Positions 1-5,932 are shown, counted from the first letter of the stretch. The stretch is 7,000 nucleotides of DNA from Parachlamydiaceae bacterium (GCA_013817115.1 JACDDG010000124.1:1-7000); one strand, 5' to 3'. Notes: a model not told the origin generated them from the letters alone. Numbers and translations are program-made.

Positions 1-106
1 ATTAACAGTTCCCCCTACCGGGGGATAGGAGCATGAATTGCTTTTCTAGATTTTAATTTAGCCGTATTTTACGATGTTCTATCCCCCGGTAGGGGGAATT
101 GTTAAT
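1..106. repeat. Long inverted repeat with GC-rich self-palindromic arms
   Basis: Positions 1-28 and 79-106 are reverse complements at 27 of 28 positions (the only mismatch involves T99), separated by 50 bp of AT-rich DNA. Each arm contains its own small palindrome: five C, TACC, five G at 11-24, and five C, GGTA, five G at 83-96. The DNA could therefore fold either as one long stem or as two short hairpins. The left arm starts at base 1, so the repeat may extend beyond the window. No open reading frame overlaps it. The GC-rich arms contrast with the AT-rich genes nearby, which suggests a dispersed repeat family rather than local regulatory DNA. Its function is unknown. Confidence 0.75.
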
Positions 107-140
107 AGCCCCGGGTGCAGCGATAGCGGAACCCGGGGTT
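107..140. repeat. GC-rich palindrome (CCCCGGGT stem)
   Basis: A perfect 8-bp stem, CCCCGGGT at 109-116 with ACCCGGGG at 131-138, encloses a 14-nt loop. One G-T and one A-T pair at 107-108/139-140 can extend the foot. It abuts the preceding inverted repeat directly, so it is probably part of the same composite element. No T-tract follows on either strand, so a simple intrinsic terminator is unlikely. Confidence 0.65.
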
Positions 141-158
141 CGGATCATTACAAAACGT

Positions 159-176
159 GCGCCCCGGTAGGGGCGC
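159..176. repeat. GC-rich hairpin GCGCCCC-GGTA-GGGGCGC
   Basis: A perfect 7-bp stem (159-165 with 170-176) closes a GGTA loop. The CCCC-GGTA-GGGG core is the same as in the arm at 83-96 and, in reverse orientation, at 11-24. This makes three copies of one hairpin motif within 180 bp. The stretch from here to about 265 holds no gene. A weak outer pairing, GTAGCC (196-201) with GGCTAC (260-265), is also present, but its significance is unclear. Confidence 0.65.
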
Positions 177-270
177 CAGAAAGCCACCAAAGTGCGTAGC
201 CACCGCTGTAAGCTTTTCCACACGTTGCTTTACGCGAGTTAGGCTTTTTCGCAGTTGTAGGCTACATTTT

Positions 271-298
271 TTGATGGAGCTGATAATTGTAATATGGT
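271..298 (+). promoter_or_regulatory. Possible sigma70-type promoter for the GlsB-like gene
   Basis: TTGATG (271-276) and TATGGT (293-298), 16 bp apart, each match the -35/-10 consensus at four of six positions. This would give a leader of roughly 70 nt before the ATG at 377. It is the best candidate I see upstream of this gene, but in AT-rich DNA such matches arise by chance. A perfect 10-bp palindrome, TTAACGTTAA (346-355), lies in the leader near the ribosome binding site and could be an operator. Confidence 0.3.
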
Positions 299-376
299 AT
301 CGAAAGATTAAGTAAGCAAAGATACCTAAAATTTAAATGCTTGTTTTAACGTTAACTATTAGAAATGAGGATAACT

Positions 377-646
377 ATGAGTATAATCGGGACAATTTTT
401 TTAGGATTTATCGTTGGAATGTTTGCTAGAGTTTTAGTTCCGGGAAAAAATCCGATAGGATGTCTTTTGACAGTGATCCTCGGAATCTGCGGAGCAGCCA
501 TAGGTAAAATGATAGGTGAAGCCATTGGTATTTATCAAGGCAACCAAAATGCGGGATTTTTTATGTCTTTAGTAGGTGCAATGACAATTTTATATGTCCA
601 TAATCTAATTGTAAAGCGCCACCCTCCACCATTTGATCAAAAATAA
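377..646 (+). CDS. GlsB/YeaQ/YmgE-family small membrane protein
   Basis: An 89-residue, Gly-rich hydrophobic protein that belongs on sight to the transglycosylase-associated / GlsB-YeaQ-YmgE family, small inner-membrane proteins often linked to stress. Family hallmarks are an N-terminal hydrophobic segment (about residues 2-17) ending in an Ala-Arg pair, a short Pro-Gly turn, a second Gly-rich segment (about 26-44), and a third (about 57-76) followed by a basic, Pro-rich tail. An upstream in-frame ATG at 365 would add four residues. The ATG at 377 is preferred because GAGG (367-370) sits 6 nt before it. The gene is monocistronic and converges on the long minus-strand gene, with only 8 bp between stop codons. 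The molecular function of the family is not well defined. A role in enzymatic transglycosylation should not be assumed from the old name. Confidence 0.85.
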   Translation: MSIIGTIFLGFIVGMFARVLVPGKNPIGCLLTVILGICGAAIGKMIGEAIGIYQGNQNAGFFMSLVGAMTILYVHNLIVKRHPPPFDQK

Positions 647-654
647 TCAACTTT

Positions 655-2817
655 CTACAGAGTTGGGGGTAATTCCCCCTCTTCTTGCCTCGTTACCTCT
701 AAACCTCCACTTATGGCAGCAAATCCAACTCTACCTAACTCATAAGCTCGGTTCATAACATCCATTCTTGTTAACTCAGTAAAATCTACTTTAACAACGG
801 TTACCCCAGTGCAGTCGTTCACTACCTTTACTGTCGGTCCATTTTCATCGAAAATTTCATTAGAGAATTTCTGCATAGCTTTATCTATGTATTTTAAAGC
901 TTTATTGTGATCTATATTTCGAGTTTTCTGAAATTCTATTAAGTTGCTTTCCATTGATTTAATAGCGATTATTTCAGCAACAGTTCCACCTCTATCCTTA
1001 CAACTTAAACAGCCTTCAGACATAGCAGAAACTGAGCTAGCTAAAAGGGCTATGTCAGCGGCAAGTTCGAAGCTAGATTCTTTTTTATTCTCAAGGCGAG
1101 TTTTCAAATCATTATATTTTGCTAATATCTCTTTATTTTGAGGTAACCAAGAACCTAATTTAACCATTTCTGTTTTGTTAATTTCTGCTTGAATTCCATC
1201 GTTGGTTGTATGACCTTGCACTGATAAATTCATAAAGCAAGTTTCAAGCTTAAGCTCTGCTGGAGGGTTTTCCCTTTTCCATCCGATCTCTTTAGCAGAC
1301 ACATAAAGAATAGCGTTCCCTTCAATGTCTTCATCAAAAAAAGTTCCAGGCTCTTCACGAACTTTAATGACTAAATTGTCAATACTTTCAAAAGCTGCTT
1401 GCATGTCAAGGATTTGATTCGATTCAATATGGGCCCAACCGCTTTCTTGGAAATCATTTTTTGCATTTTGGTTAAGAAGGCCTACATGCATCATCCGAAA
1501 AATCTCGTTCCCGTTTTCATCACTTTTAATCATATGTGAATTATTTTGAAGTTGTAATTTGATTGGTTCTAATGCTTGATTGCGTAAGAAATTTTTTCGA
1601 TCATTAATTATTGATGTTTGTTTCTCAAGAGAACCACTATCTGGACGAAAGGCATCAAGAGTTCTTATGCTTTCATCAATAATAAATAATTGATCATTTG
1701 ATTTGTATTTCTTTTTTAAACCTTCTAATTCAGCCACCCGAGCATCGATTTTTGCACTTACGTCTTGACTACTCGAAGGATCTTTTAAACCACTGGAGTA
1801 AGATTTCAATTCTTTTAAATTAAGTAGGCCATTACGTGGATCCCAAATTGCGCCGAAACGCTGCATAGATAATGTTTTTTCTTCATTACTGTAGGGGAGA
1901 ATTGTTGTTATATTTTGTGTCCTTTGATTGACTGCTACGGAAATATTATTTTTACGGTCATTTTCGATATCATTGCCTTTTAGTATTTCTCTTGAATCAT
2001 TTGATCCCATCCAGTTGTATTTTTTATTATTACAAACTTCTAGTTGATTTTTAGCTTCATTTAACTGCTGATTGATATGTTTTAGCTCCTTTGAATCCGT
2101 TACTTCACCGCTTATAAGTTTATTATTTAAAAATTCTATTTTTGAATTTAACGAGTCTTTACGCTGAGTGATAGTGTCGATGCGTAAAACAGTTTCTTTT
2201 CCTAACTCTGTACCATCGTTAGCGACAAATTTTTTATCAATTGTGGCATATTTATCGCGCCCTTTAAGTCCTTCTCTTGTAATGGTTTCGTCGCCTTCTG
2301 CTGGAGAAATCTTAGATTCGAGCCAACCATGACTAACAAGCAACGCATTGGTTGCAGAAATTGCTCCGGCAAGGTGTGTAAGAAAATCTTTCTTAATATT
2401 ATAAGTTATAGCGGATTTGGCTGTTTCATAAGCGTTCTTAATTTGCGTCGGATACTCTTTGAAATTATTAGAAAAACTGCCTGAAATTTCATTTAATATG
2501 CCAGTTTTTAACAATTGTTGGGTAAGTGAAGGAAATTTGTCCGGAAGTTTTTGGTGTATAAATATGTGTTTTAAAAAATTAATTTCATTTTTTCCAGTTT
2601 GAATTAGGGATTTGAATGATTCTATAATACGACCACCCGCAAAATTTGTAGCCAAAGCTAAGTCATATAAACCTTTAGAAAAAAGGTTTGCGTCTAGAGA
2701 TTTAGAACCTTTGGAGGGGCGTAGTTTTCCATTGGAAATTTGTTGTTCTGAAGATGAAGGTAAATCAAAAGAATTATTAGGGTTTGCACCTAAATTATTT
2801 TTAATATCATTATTCAT
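655..2817 (-). CDS. Putative SopB/IpgD-like phosphoinositide phosphatase, candidate secreted effector
   Basis: A 720-residue protein with no signal peptide or clear membrane anchor. Residues 1-45 are Asn/Ser/Lys-rich and probably disordered, as in many type III effectors. A charged coiled coil is likely at about 215-261, with another helical stretch at about 355-372. The C-terminal part (about 520-680) resembles the SopB/IpgD inositol phosphate phosphatases: an Asn-Leu-Ser-Val segment near residue 530, Gly-Ser-Trp-Leu-Pro near 555, an amphipathic helix at about 583-598, then GCLSCKDRGG, which contains a CX5R loop (Cys603 to Arg609). In SopB/IpgD, as I recall them, the loop reads NCKSGKDRTG. 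Here Gly is replaced by Cys606 and the Thr after Arg by Gly610, so activity is uncertain. The motif lies about 117 residues from the C-terminus, similar to SopB. The start is the ATG at 2817 with AGG 7 nt upstream. A GTG one codon earlier is too close to that site. It is larger than SopB (about 560 residues), mainly in the N-terminal half. Secretion and substrate are inferred. Confidence 0.62.
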   Translation of the reverse strand: MNNDIKNNLGANPNNSFDLPSSSEQQISNGKLRPSKGSKSLDANLFSKGLYDLALATNFAGGRIIESFKSLIQTGKNEINFLKHIFIHQKLPDKFPSLTQQLLKTGILNEISGSFSNNFKEYPTQIKNAYETAKSAITYNIKKDFLTHLAGAISATNALLVSHGWLESKISPAEGDETITREGLKGRDKYATIDKKFVANDGTELGKETVLRIDTITQRKDSLNSKIEFLNNKLISGEVTDSKELKHINQQLNEAKNQLEVCNNKKYNWMGSNDSREILKGNDIENDRKNNISVAVNQRTQNITTILPYSNEEKTLSMQRFGAIWDPRNGLLNLKELKSYSSGLKDPSSSQDVSAKIDARVAELEGLKKKYKSNDQLFIIDESIRTLDAFRPDSGSLEKQTSIINDRKNFLRNQALEPIKLQLQNNSHMIKSDENGNEIFRMMHVGLLNQNAKNDFQESGWAHIESNQILDMQAAFESIDNLVIKVREEPGTFFDEDIEGNAILYVSAKEIGWKRENPPAELKLETCFMNLSVQGHTTNDGIQAEINKTEMVKLGSWLPQNKEILAKYNDLKTRLENKKESSFELAADIALLASSVSAMSEGCLSCKDRGGTVAEIIAIKSMESNLIEFQKTRNIDHNKALKYIDKAMQKFSNEIFDENGPTVKVVNDCTGVTVVKVDFTELTRMDVMNRAYELGRVGFAAISGGLEVTRQEEGELPPTL

Positions 2818-2877
2818 CACACCACCTGAAATTTAATTAAAAAACATTTCTAATTCTTAACTCTGTGCTGTAATTTT

Positions 2878-2907
2878 ATTATAATTGTTTTCACTTTTTA
2901 AAAACAA
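2878..2907 (-). promoter_or_regulatory. Sigma70-type promoter of the SopB-like gene
   Basis: Read on the minus strand, TTGTTT (2902-2907) is followed after 18 bp by a perfect TATAAT (2878-2883). Transcription would start near 2871, giving a leader of about 54 nt to the ATG at 2817. No other strong -10 box lies closer to the gene. The rest of 2908-3013 shows nothing I can assign. Confidence 0.5.
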
Positions 2908-3013
2908 TATAGTTATAGTTGGCTGGGGAAATAAAACTTAATTTCTAGAGAAATAGAAAGGAATACGGATGCACAGAAGAAGACTATAATGGCTTACTAA
3001 AACACATGTTATT

Positions 3014-3160
3014 TATACCGAAGAGCATTCAAATTTTAGTTTTTGACAAATAGAAAGCTTCCGCGGGATTAAGCGATCGAAAATGACCCCATATTATATT
3101 TTCTATGCTTAATCCCGGCGTTTCTCAAGCCAAAATCAAATTTGAACGCGCTTTGGTATA
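3014..3160. repeat. 147-bp MITE-like inverted-repeat element, complete copy
   Basis: The element begins TATACC and ends GGTATA. The left arm (3014-3074) and right arm (3107-3160) are imperfect reverse complements over some 54-61 bp with a few small gaps, around a 32-bp AT-rich core. Both arms reach the innermost GGGATTAAGC (3065-3074) or its complement (3107-3116). A partial copy with the same ends and core occurs at 6917-7000, so this is a dispersed repeat, not a one-off terminator. It encodes nothing convincing. No obvious target duplication flanks it beyond the TA at the termini. It lies between the SopB-like gene's promoter region and the 3' end of the DRTGG gene. It could be a non-autonomous mobile element or a repeated extragenic palindrome. 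Confidence 0.75.
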
Positions 3161-3263
3161 GAGTGTAGGGATTAGCTGACGTTAAAGCAGCGGGGTTGAA
3201 TTTAAAAAAAACAAGTCGATATTTAATATTGCCTGTTTCGAATCGCGGGAGCTTTGATGCCGC

Positions 3264-3282
3264 AAAAACCAACAAATTTGGT
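3264..3282 (-). terminator. Weak intrinsic terminator candidate after the DRTGG gene
   Basis: Read on the minus strand, ACCAA (from 3282) pairs with TTGGT around a 5-nt loop and runs into five T residues. It begins 4 nt after the TAG stop at 3286-3288. The stem is only 5 bp with two G-C pairs, so the call is tentative. The stretch 3161-3263 beyond it shows no gene or clear signal. Confidence 0.3.
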
Positions 3283-3285
3283 GCA

Positions 3286-4398
3286 CTAGACGTGATTATA
3301 AAATGAATCACAGCAAAGAAGATTAAAGTCGATATGTTGTTCGACAATGCTGATGGCCTTTTCAACTTTAAGCTGGTCTTCTGTTCTAATTTTACTTGTA
3401 AAAGAAGTGATCAGTTTCATTGCATCAAAGCTGCACACTGGAGCATAAAGAGCTGGAATTTGTAAGAATTGTATTTTTTCTATAATGGCTGGGCTTGGAG
3501 GAGTATATCCAGTTAAAATCATTCCCCCAGCAAATTCTTGATTTTTCGAAGCTTTGTGCTTTTCGATGTTACAAAGGATAATTTCTTCGCGACTTGCTGG
3601 AGTTATAATAAGTTCATTATAACTATGAGTTGTGGCGTACGTTTCTACAGAATCAGCTACTAGTCGCATATTTTGAAAATGGCGGTAACGGTATTCTTCT
3701 CCGGAAAATAATTTTGTTTTAAAAAGATTTGCAAAATCTTGAATTGTCGGTTGGCTAAGAAGTTTATTATAAGGTACGCAGCCGATGAGAGGAATATTCC
3801 ATTTTTTCAAAGATTTAGGAAAATAATGTAAAATCATGTCGCGTTTTTCTTCTAAAACACGGTTTAGGATAACACCACGAACACGAACTCCTTGTTGCTG
3901 ACATAGTGTAATATTCAGCGCTAATTCATCATGAGCTGAACCAAGACCACCTGAAGCTATAAGAATTACATCAGTTCCTAATTTTGAGGCGACAACAGCA
4001 TTACTCAAATTGACGATAGATCCAACCCCTGCATGTCCCGTGCCCTCGACGATTGTATAATCGTTTGAATGAAATATTTCGCCAAAAGAAGATTGAATTT
4101 TTTCTAGCATTGATTCTTCAGAAAATTTTCCATCGAGAAAATCACGCGTAAAGCCTGATGGGATAATGACAGGACTCATGGTCGGCCAAGGTTCCGGCAA
4201 GGAAAAGTGTTTTTTGAATAAAATGACATCTTTGTCAACATTAGTAGTTTCATCAATGCGAACGTGCTGTTGACCAATAGGTTTGATGAAGCCAACAGAA
4301 GAAAAACGTTTTTTTAAACCCGAGATGATTCCCAAGCAAAGAGTTGTCTTTCCAACATTTTGGCCTGTCGCTGCAATAAAAATCGATTTTTTGCGCAT
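3286..4398 (-). CDS. BioD-like P-loop / DRTGG-domain protein (Pta N-terminal-like)
   Basis: A 370-residue cytoplasmic protein with the architecture found at the N-terminus of long phosphate acetyltransferases, but without the catalytic acetyltransferase domain. Residues 1-210 form a dethiobiotin synthetase/CobQ-like P-loop domain, with a Walker A-type loop at 11-19 (TGQNVGKTT). A conserved Glu-Gly-Thr-Gly-His-Ala-Gly stretch (118-124) leads into an Asn-Ala pair (133-134), and a second Gly-rich strand lies at 149-153 (SGGLG). Residues about 215-335 are a DRTGG domain. Its usual Asp-Arg pair appears here as ASREEI (268-273), followed by GGMILTGYTP (291-300). Family members of about 350-370 residues exist as standalone proteins, so this is full length, not a broken pta. 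They are generally thought to be regulatory. Neither pta nor ackA is adjacent. The ATG at 4398 has AAGGGA just upstream. Enzymatic function is not assignable, and biotin synthesis should not be inferred. Confidence 0.8.
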   Translation of the reverse strand: MRKKSIFIAATGQNVGKTTLCLGIISGLKKRFSSVGFIKPIGQQHVRIDETTNVDKDVILFKKHFSLPEPWPTMSPVIIPSGFTRDFLDGKFSEESMLEKIQSSFGEIFHSNDYTIVEGTGHAGVGSIVNLSNAVVASKLGTDVILIASGGLGSAHDELALNITLCQQQGVRVRGVILNRVLEEKRDMILHYFPKSLKKWNIPLIGCVPYNKLLSQPTIQDFANLFKTKLFSGEEYRYRHFQNMRLVADSVETYATTHSYNELIITPASREEIILCNIEKHKASKNQEFAGGMILTGYTPPSPAIIEKIQFLQIPALYAPVCSFDAMKLITSFTSKIRTEDQLKVEKAISIVEQHIDFNLLCCDSFYNHV

Positions 4399-4443
4399 GT
4401 TTTCCCTTGTCTAGTGAACATTGATTGATTGTCGTATAAATAA

Positions 4444-4472
4444 ATTATAATTTAAAGCTTTGTTAATAGCCA
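4444..4472 (-). promoter_or_regulatory. Possible promoter of the DRTGG gene
   Basis: On the minus strand a perfect TATAAT (4444-4449) lies 17 bp downstream of TGGCTA (4467-4472), a poor -35 match of three in six. Transcription would start near 4437, with a leader of about 39 nt. Its position just past the terminator at 4474-4508 supports separate transcription of the DRTGG gene. Confidence 0.35.
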
Positions 4473-4473
4473 T

Positions 4474-4508
4474 AAAAAAAGGGAGGTAGAATTGCTTCTA
4501 CCTCCCTT
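4474..4508 (-). terminator. Strong intrinsic terminator of the Cys-rich protein 1 transcript
   Basis: A perfect 12-bp stem (4479-4490 with 4497-4508) with a 6-nt loop is followed on the minus strand by seven T residues (complement of 4474-4480, the first pairs overlapping the stem foot). There is no T-tract on the plus-strand side, so it is directional. It lies about 100 nt downstream of the stop at 4607 and separates the Cys-rich/msrA cluster from the DRTGG gene. Confidence 0.85.
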
Positions 4509-4542
4509 AGGAAAAGTTATTATTAACTTATAAGATAAACCT

Positions 4543-4599
4543 AATCAGTTTTAACTATCTAATAATCTGTACTAATGCAGCTTATTAGATAAACTGATT
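4543..4599 (-). other. Bulged stem-loop in the 3' UTR of Cys-rich protein 1
   Basis: Two colinear stems, 4543-4550 with 4592-4599 (8 bp) and 4556-4565 with 4582-4591 (10 bp), are interrupted by a 5-nt one-sided bulge (4551-4555) and closed by a 16-nt loop. The structure begins 7 nt after the stop codon, upstream of the true terminator, and lacks a T-tract. A role in mRNA protection is a possibility. The other Cys-rich gene has an analogous structure in the same place. Confidence 0.5.
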
Positions 4600-4606
4600 G
4601 GTTCTA

Positions 4607-5104
4607 CTAGTACTGAGCACCACAGCTTCCGCTTTCGCAGCCAACTGGAGCAGCAGCTTCAGCTTCTGGTCCGCAAATGTGCTTGTAATAGTATTGTGGA
4701 ACCCACTTAACTTTTTTATCACAAACTTTACGGTAGCAGTTTTTTGTTTCGTTAACTGTATAGTATTCAGGACATAAACGGTTGCAAGTTTGTGTGTAAT
4801 ATTGTGGTACATATTTGCAGCAAGTTTTTTCATATGGTTTGTTAACATAACGACAGCATTGTTTTGGACAGCATTTTTGGTCGCAAACAGTGCGATATTC
4901 GTTATAATAGCAAGGTGTATATTTGCAATATTTTACATAAGCATCACCACAAGGTTTTTCAGCCGGTTGGCAAAGTTGTTCTTGTGGTTGGCTGCAACCT
5001 AGATCTGCACCAGTTGCTTCTCCGCCCCATGATTGATCAGCAAAAGCTGATGCGCCAAATAATAAACCGAAACTAGCTAAAGATAAAGTAAGTAGTTTTT
5101 TCAT
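4607..5104 (-). CDS. Secreted Cys/Tyr-rich protein 1, probable envelope component
   Basis: A 165-residue protein with a clear Sec signal peptide: Lys2-Lys3, a hydrophobic core to about residue 17, and an Ala-Phe-Ala cleavage site at 20-22. The mature protein has 19 cysteines in about 143 residues and many tyrosines. The core (52-144) is built from variants of a short module, Cys-X-Tyr-X-Pro-X-Tyr-Tyr followed by Cys about 4-8 residues later (starting near 60, 96 and 133, with degenerate copies near 84 and 111). It ends in an Ala-rich tail with two more Cys. It is paralogous to the gene at 5982-6659. The ATG at 5104 has AGGGG 6 nt upstream. By analogy with chlamydial OmcA/OmcB, the cysteines may form disulfide cross-links in the outer envelope, but the sequence is not that of OmcA or OmcB and I cannot name the family. 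It has its own promoter and a strong terminator. Confidence 0.8.
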   Translation of the reverse strand: MKKLLTLSLASFGLLFGASAFADQSWGGEATGADLGCSQPQEQLCQPAEKPCGDAYVKYCKYTPCYYNEYRTVCDQKCCPKQCCRYVNKPYEKTCCKYVPQYYTQTCNRLCPEYYTVNETKNCYRKVCDKKVKWVPQYYYKHICGPEAEAAAPVGCESGSCGAQY

Positions 5105-5143
5105 ATAAGTCCCCTATTTATAGGTTAATTTTCAAAATCTGAA

Positions 5144-5159
5144 TCGCTCTCTAACGCGA
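5144..5159. promoter_or_regulatory. TCGC-N8-GCGA dyad in the leader of Cys-rich protein 1
   Basis: TCGC (5144-5147) and GCGA (5156-5159) form a dyad just downstream of the predicted start of transcription. The leader of Cys-rich protein 2 has a longer version at the same place (6694-6712), and the arm ATCGCT is identical in both. It could be an operator or a 5' UTR hairpin. The stem is short, and support comes mainly from its conservation between the paralogues. Confidence 0.4.
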
Positions 5160-5172
5160 CTTCCTATTTGTC

Positions 5173-5201
5173 ACACTGTCAATTAATGATATTTTTGACA
5201 A
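5173..5201 (-). promoter_or_regulatory. Predicted promoter of Cys-rich protein 1, conserved with its paralogue
   Basis: On the minus strand TTGTCA (5196-5201) is followed after exactly 17 bp by CAGTGT (5173-5178), a weak -10 that keeps A at position 2 and T at position 6. The paralogue has TTGTCT, 17 bp, CAGTCT at the same distance from a shared block (5156-5178 matches 6708-6730 at 20 of 23 positions). An A-rich tract lies just upstream in both. The rest of the gap 5105-5334 holds no gene. No clear terminator for msrA is visible there. Confidence 0.45.
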
Positions 5202-5334
5202 GTATTTTTTTTAAACATGCGATTTCTGGTCAACTTTATCTCGGAAAAACCAATTAAAATAAATAAAAAAAAAGCGAAATGAATCGGAATTTAAAGATAT
5301 TTTTTTAAATTAAAATTGACTGAAATTGAAGGGT

Positions 5335-5874
5335 CTAGCTTTTTTTGCCTTTCCAGATATTCTTGAGGCCGAAATCACGTCGACATGCGATGTGATAGCT
5401 CATGTAGCGTTCCTGATTTTTTTCGGGATACTTTTGATGATATTCTTCTGCAGGATAAAATTTAACAGCAGGAAGAATTTTAGTATAAATAACATCTAGT
5501 TGACCGGAAGAAATAATGTTATCAAAAAGATTTTCAGCTATTTGTTTTTGTAAGTCATCTTGATAAAATACAGCAGTGCAGTATTGCGATCCGATATCGG
5601 CAAATTGACCTTTGCTATTTGTTGGATCGATATTGTGTAAAAATGTTTCTACAAGTGAAGCATATTCGATTAAAGTTGGATCAAATTCAATCTGGATGGC
5701 TTCTAGATGGCCTGTTGTTCCGGAGCAAACTTGTTGATAGGTTGGATTTAATTTACCCCCCCCTGTATATCCAACTATTGATTCGGTCACACCTGGAAGT
5801 CCGTCGAAGACATGTTGCATGCACCAAAAACATCCGCCTGCAAAAGTGGCAATGCTCGATTGTTTTGTGGGCAT
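5335..5874 (-). CDS. msrA: Peptide methionine (S)-S-oxide reductase MsrA
   Basis: A 179-residue, full-length, single-domain MsrA that reduces the S-epimer of methionine sulfoxide in proteins, normally recycled by thioredoxin. The signature GCFWC places the catalytic Cys at 15 and a second Cys at 18. Residues matching the known catalytic set occur at the right spacing relative to E. coli MsrA: Phe16, Trp17, Tyr46 (in NPTY), Glu58 (in GHLEA), Asp93 and Tyr98 (in ADIGSQY). Cys164, in a C-terminal CRRDFG motif, is a plausible resolving Cys. Gln20 replaces the Glu usual just after GCFWC, which is not expected to abolish activity. There is no signal peptide, so it is probably cytoplasmic. The ATG at 5874 gives the usual short lead-in. 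Its ribosome site is weak (GGA about 6 nt upstream). It lies 107 nt downstream of Cys-rich protein 2 on the same strand, with a long hairpin between, so read-through co-transcription is possible. A run of eight G residues encodes Gly38-Gly40. Confidence 0.96.
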   Translation of the reverse strand: MPTKQSSIATFAGGCFWCMQHVFDGLPGVTESIVGYTGGGKLNPTYQQVCSGTTGHLEAIQIEFDPTLIEYASLVETFLHNIDPTNSKGQFADIGSQYCTAVFYQDDLQKQIAENLFDNIISSGQLDVIYTKILPAVKFYPAEEYHQKYPEKNQERYMSYHIACRRDFGLKNIWKGKKS

Positions 5875-5932
5875 TATAATTCCAAGCTCCGATTTTATGT
5901 TTTACATTTTTTAGAAAAGTTATTCATGACCT

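Noticed and set aside
1..176. CRISPR array
   Set aside because: The repeats are inverted and adjacent, with no regular spacers and no cas genes nearby.
649..679. Possible bidirectional terminator between the convergent glsB-like and SopB-like genes
   Set aside because: A 5-bp stem CAACT/AGTTG and a GGGGG-TAATT-CCCCC hairpin exist, but both lie in or across the end of the SopB-like coding region, and neither has a tight T-tract at the right distance.
2612..2836. Plus-strand open frame opposite the N-terminus of the SopB-like gene
   Set aside because: It is antisense to a long gene with a good start, ribosome site and promoter. I see no ribosome site or family resemblance for it.
3069..3365. 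98-codon minus-strand open frame
   Set aside because: It overlaps the 3' end of the DRTGG gene in another frame and runs through the inverted-repeat element. It has no recognisable protein features and looks like a chance frame.
5177..5182. Perfect TTGACA on the minus strand upstream of Cys-rich protein 1
   Set aside because: No acceptable -10 lies 16-18 bp downstream and the box is absent from the paralogue, whereas the TTGTC box 19 bp upstream is conserved.
5260..5334. Terminator after msrA
   Set aside because: The region is rich in A and T runs but I find no stable stem followed by a T-tract on the minus strand.
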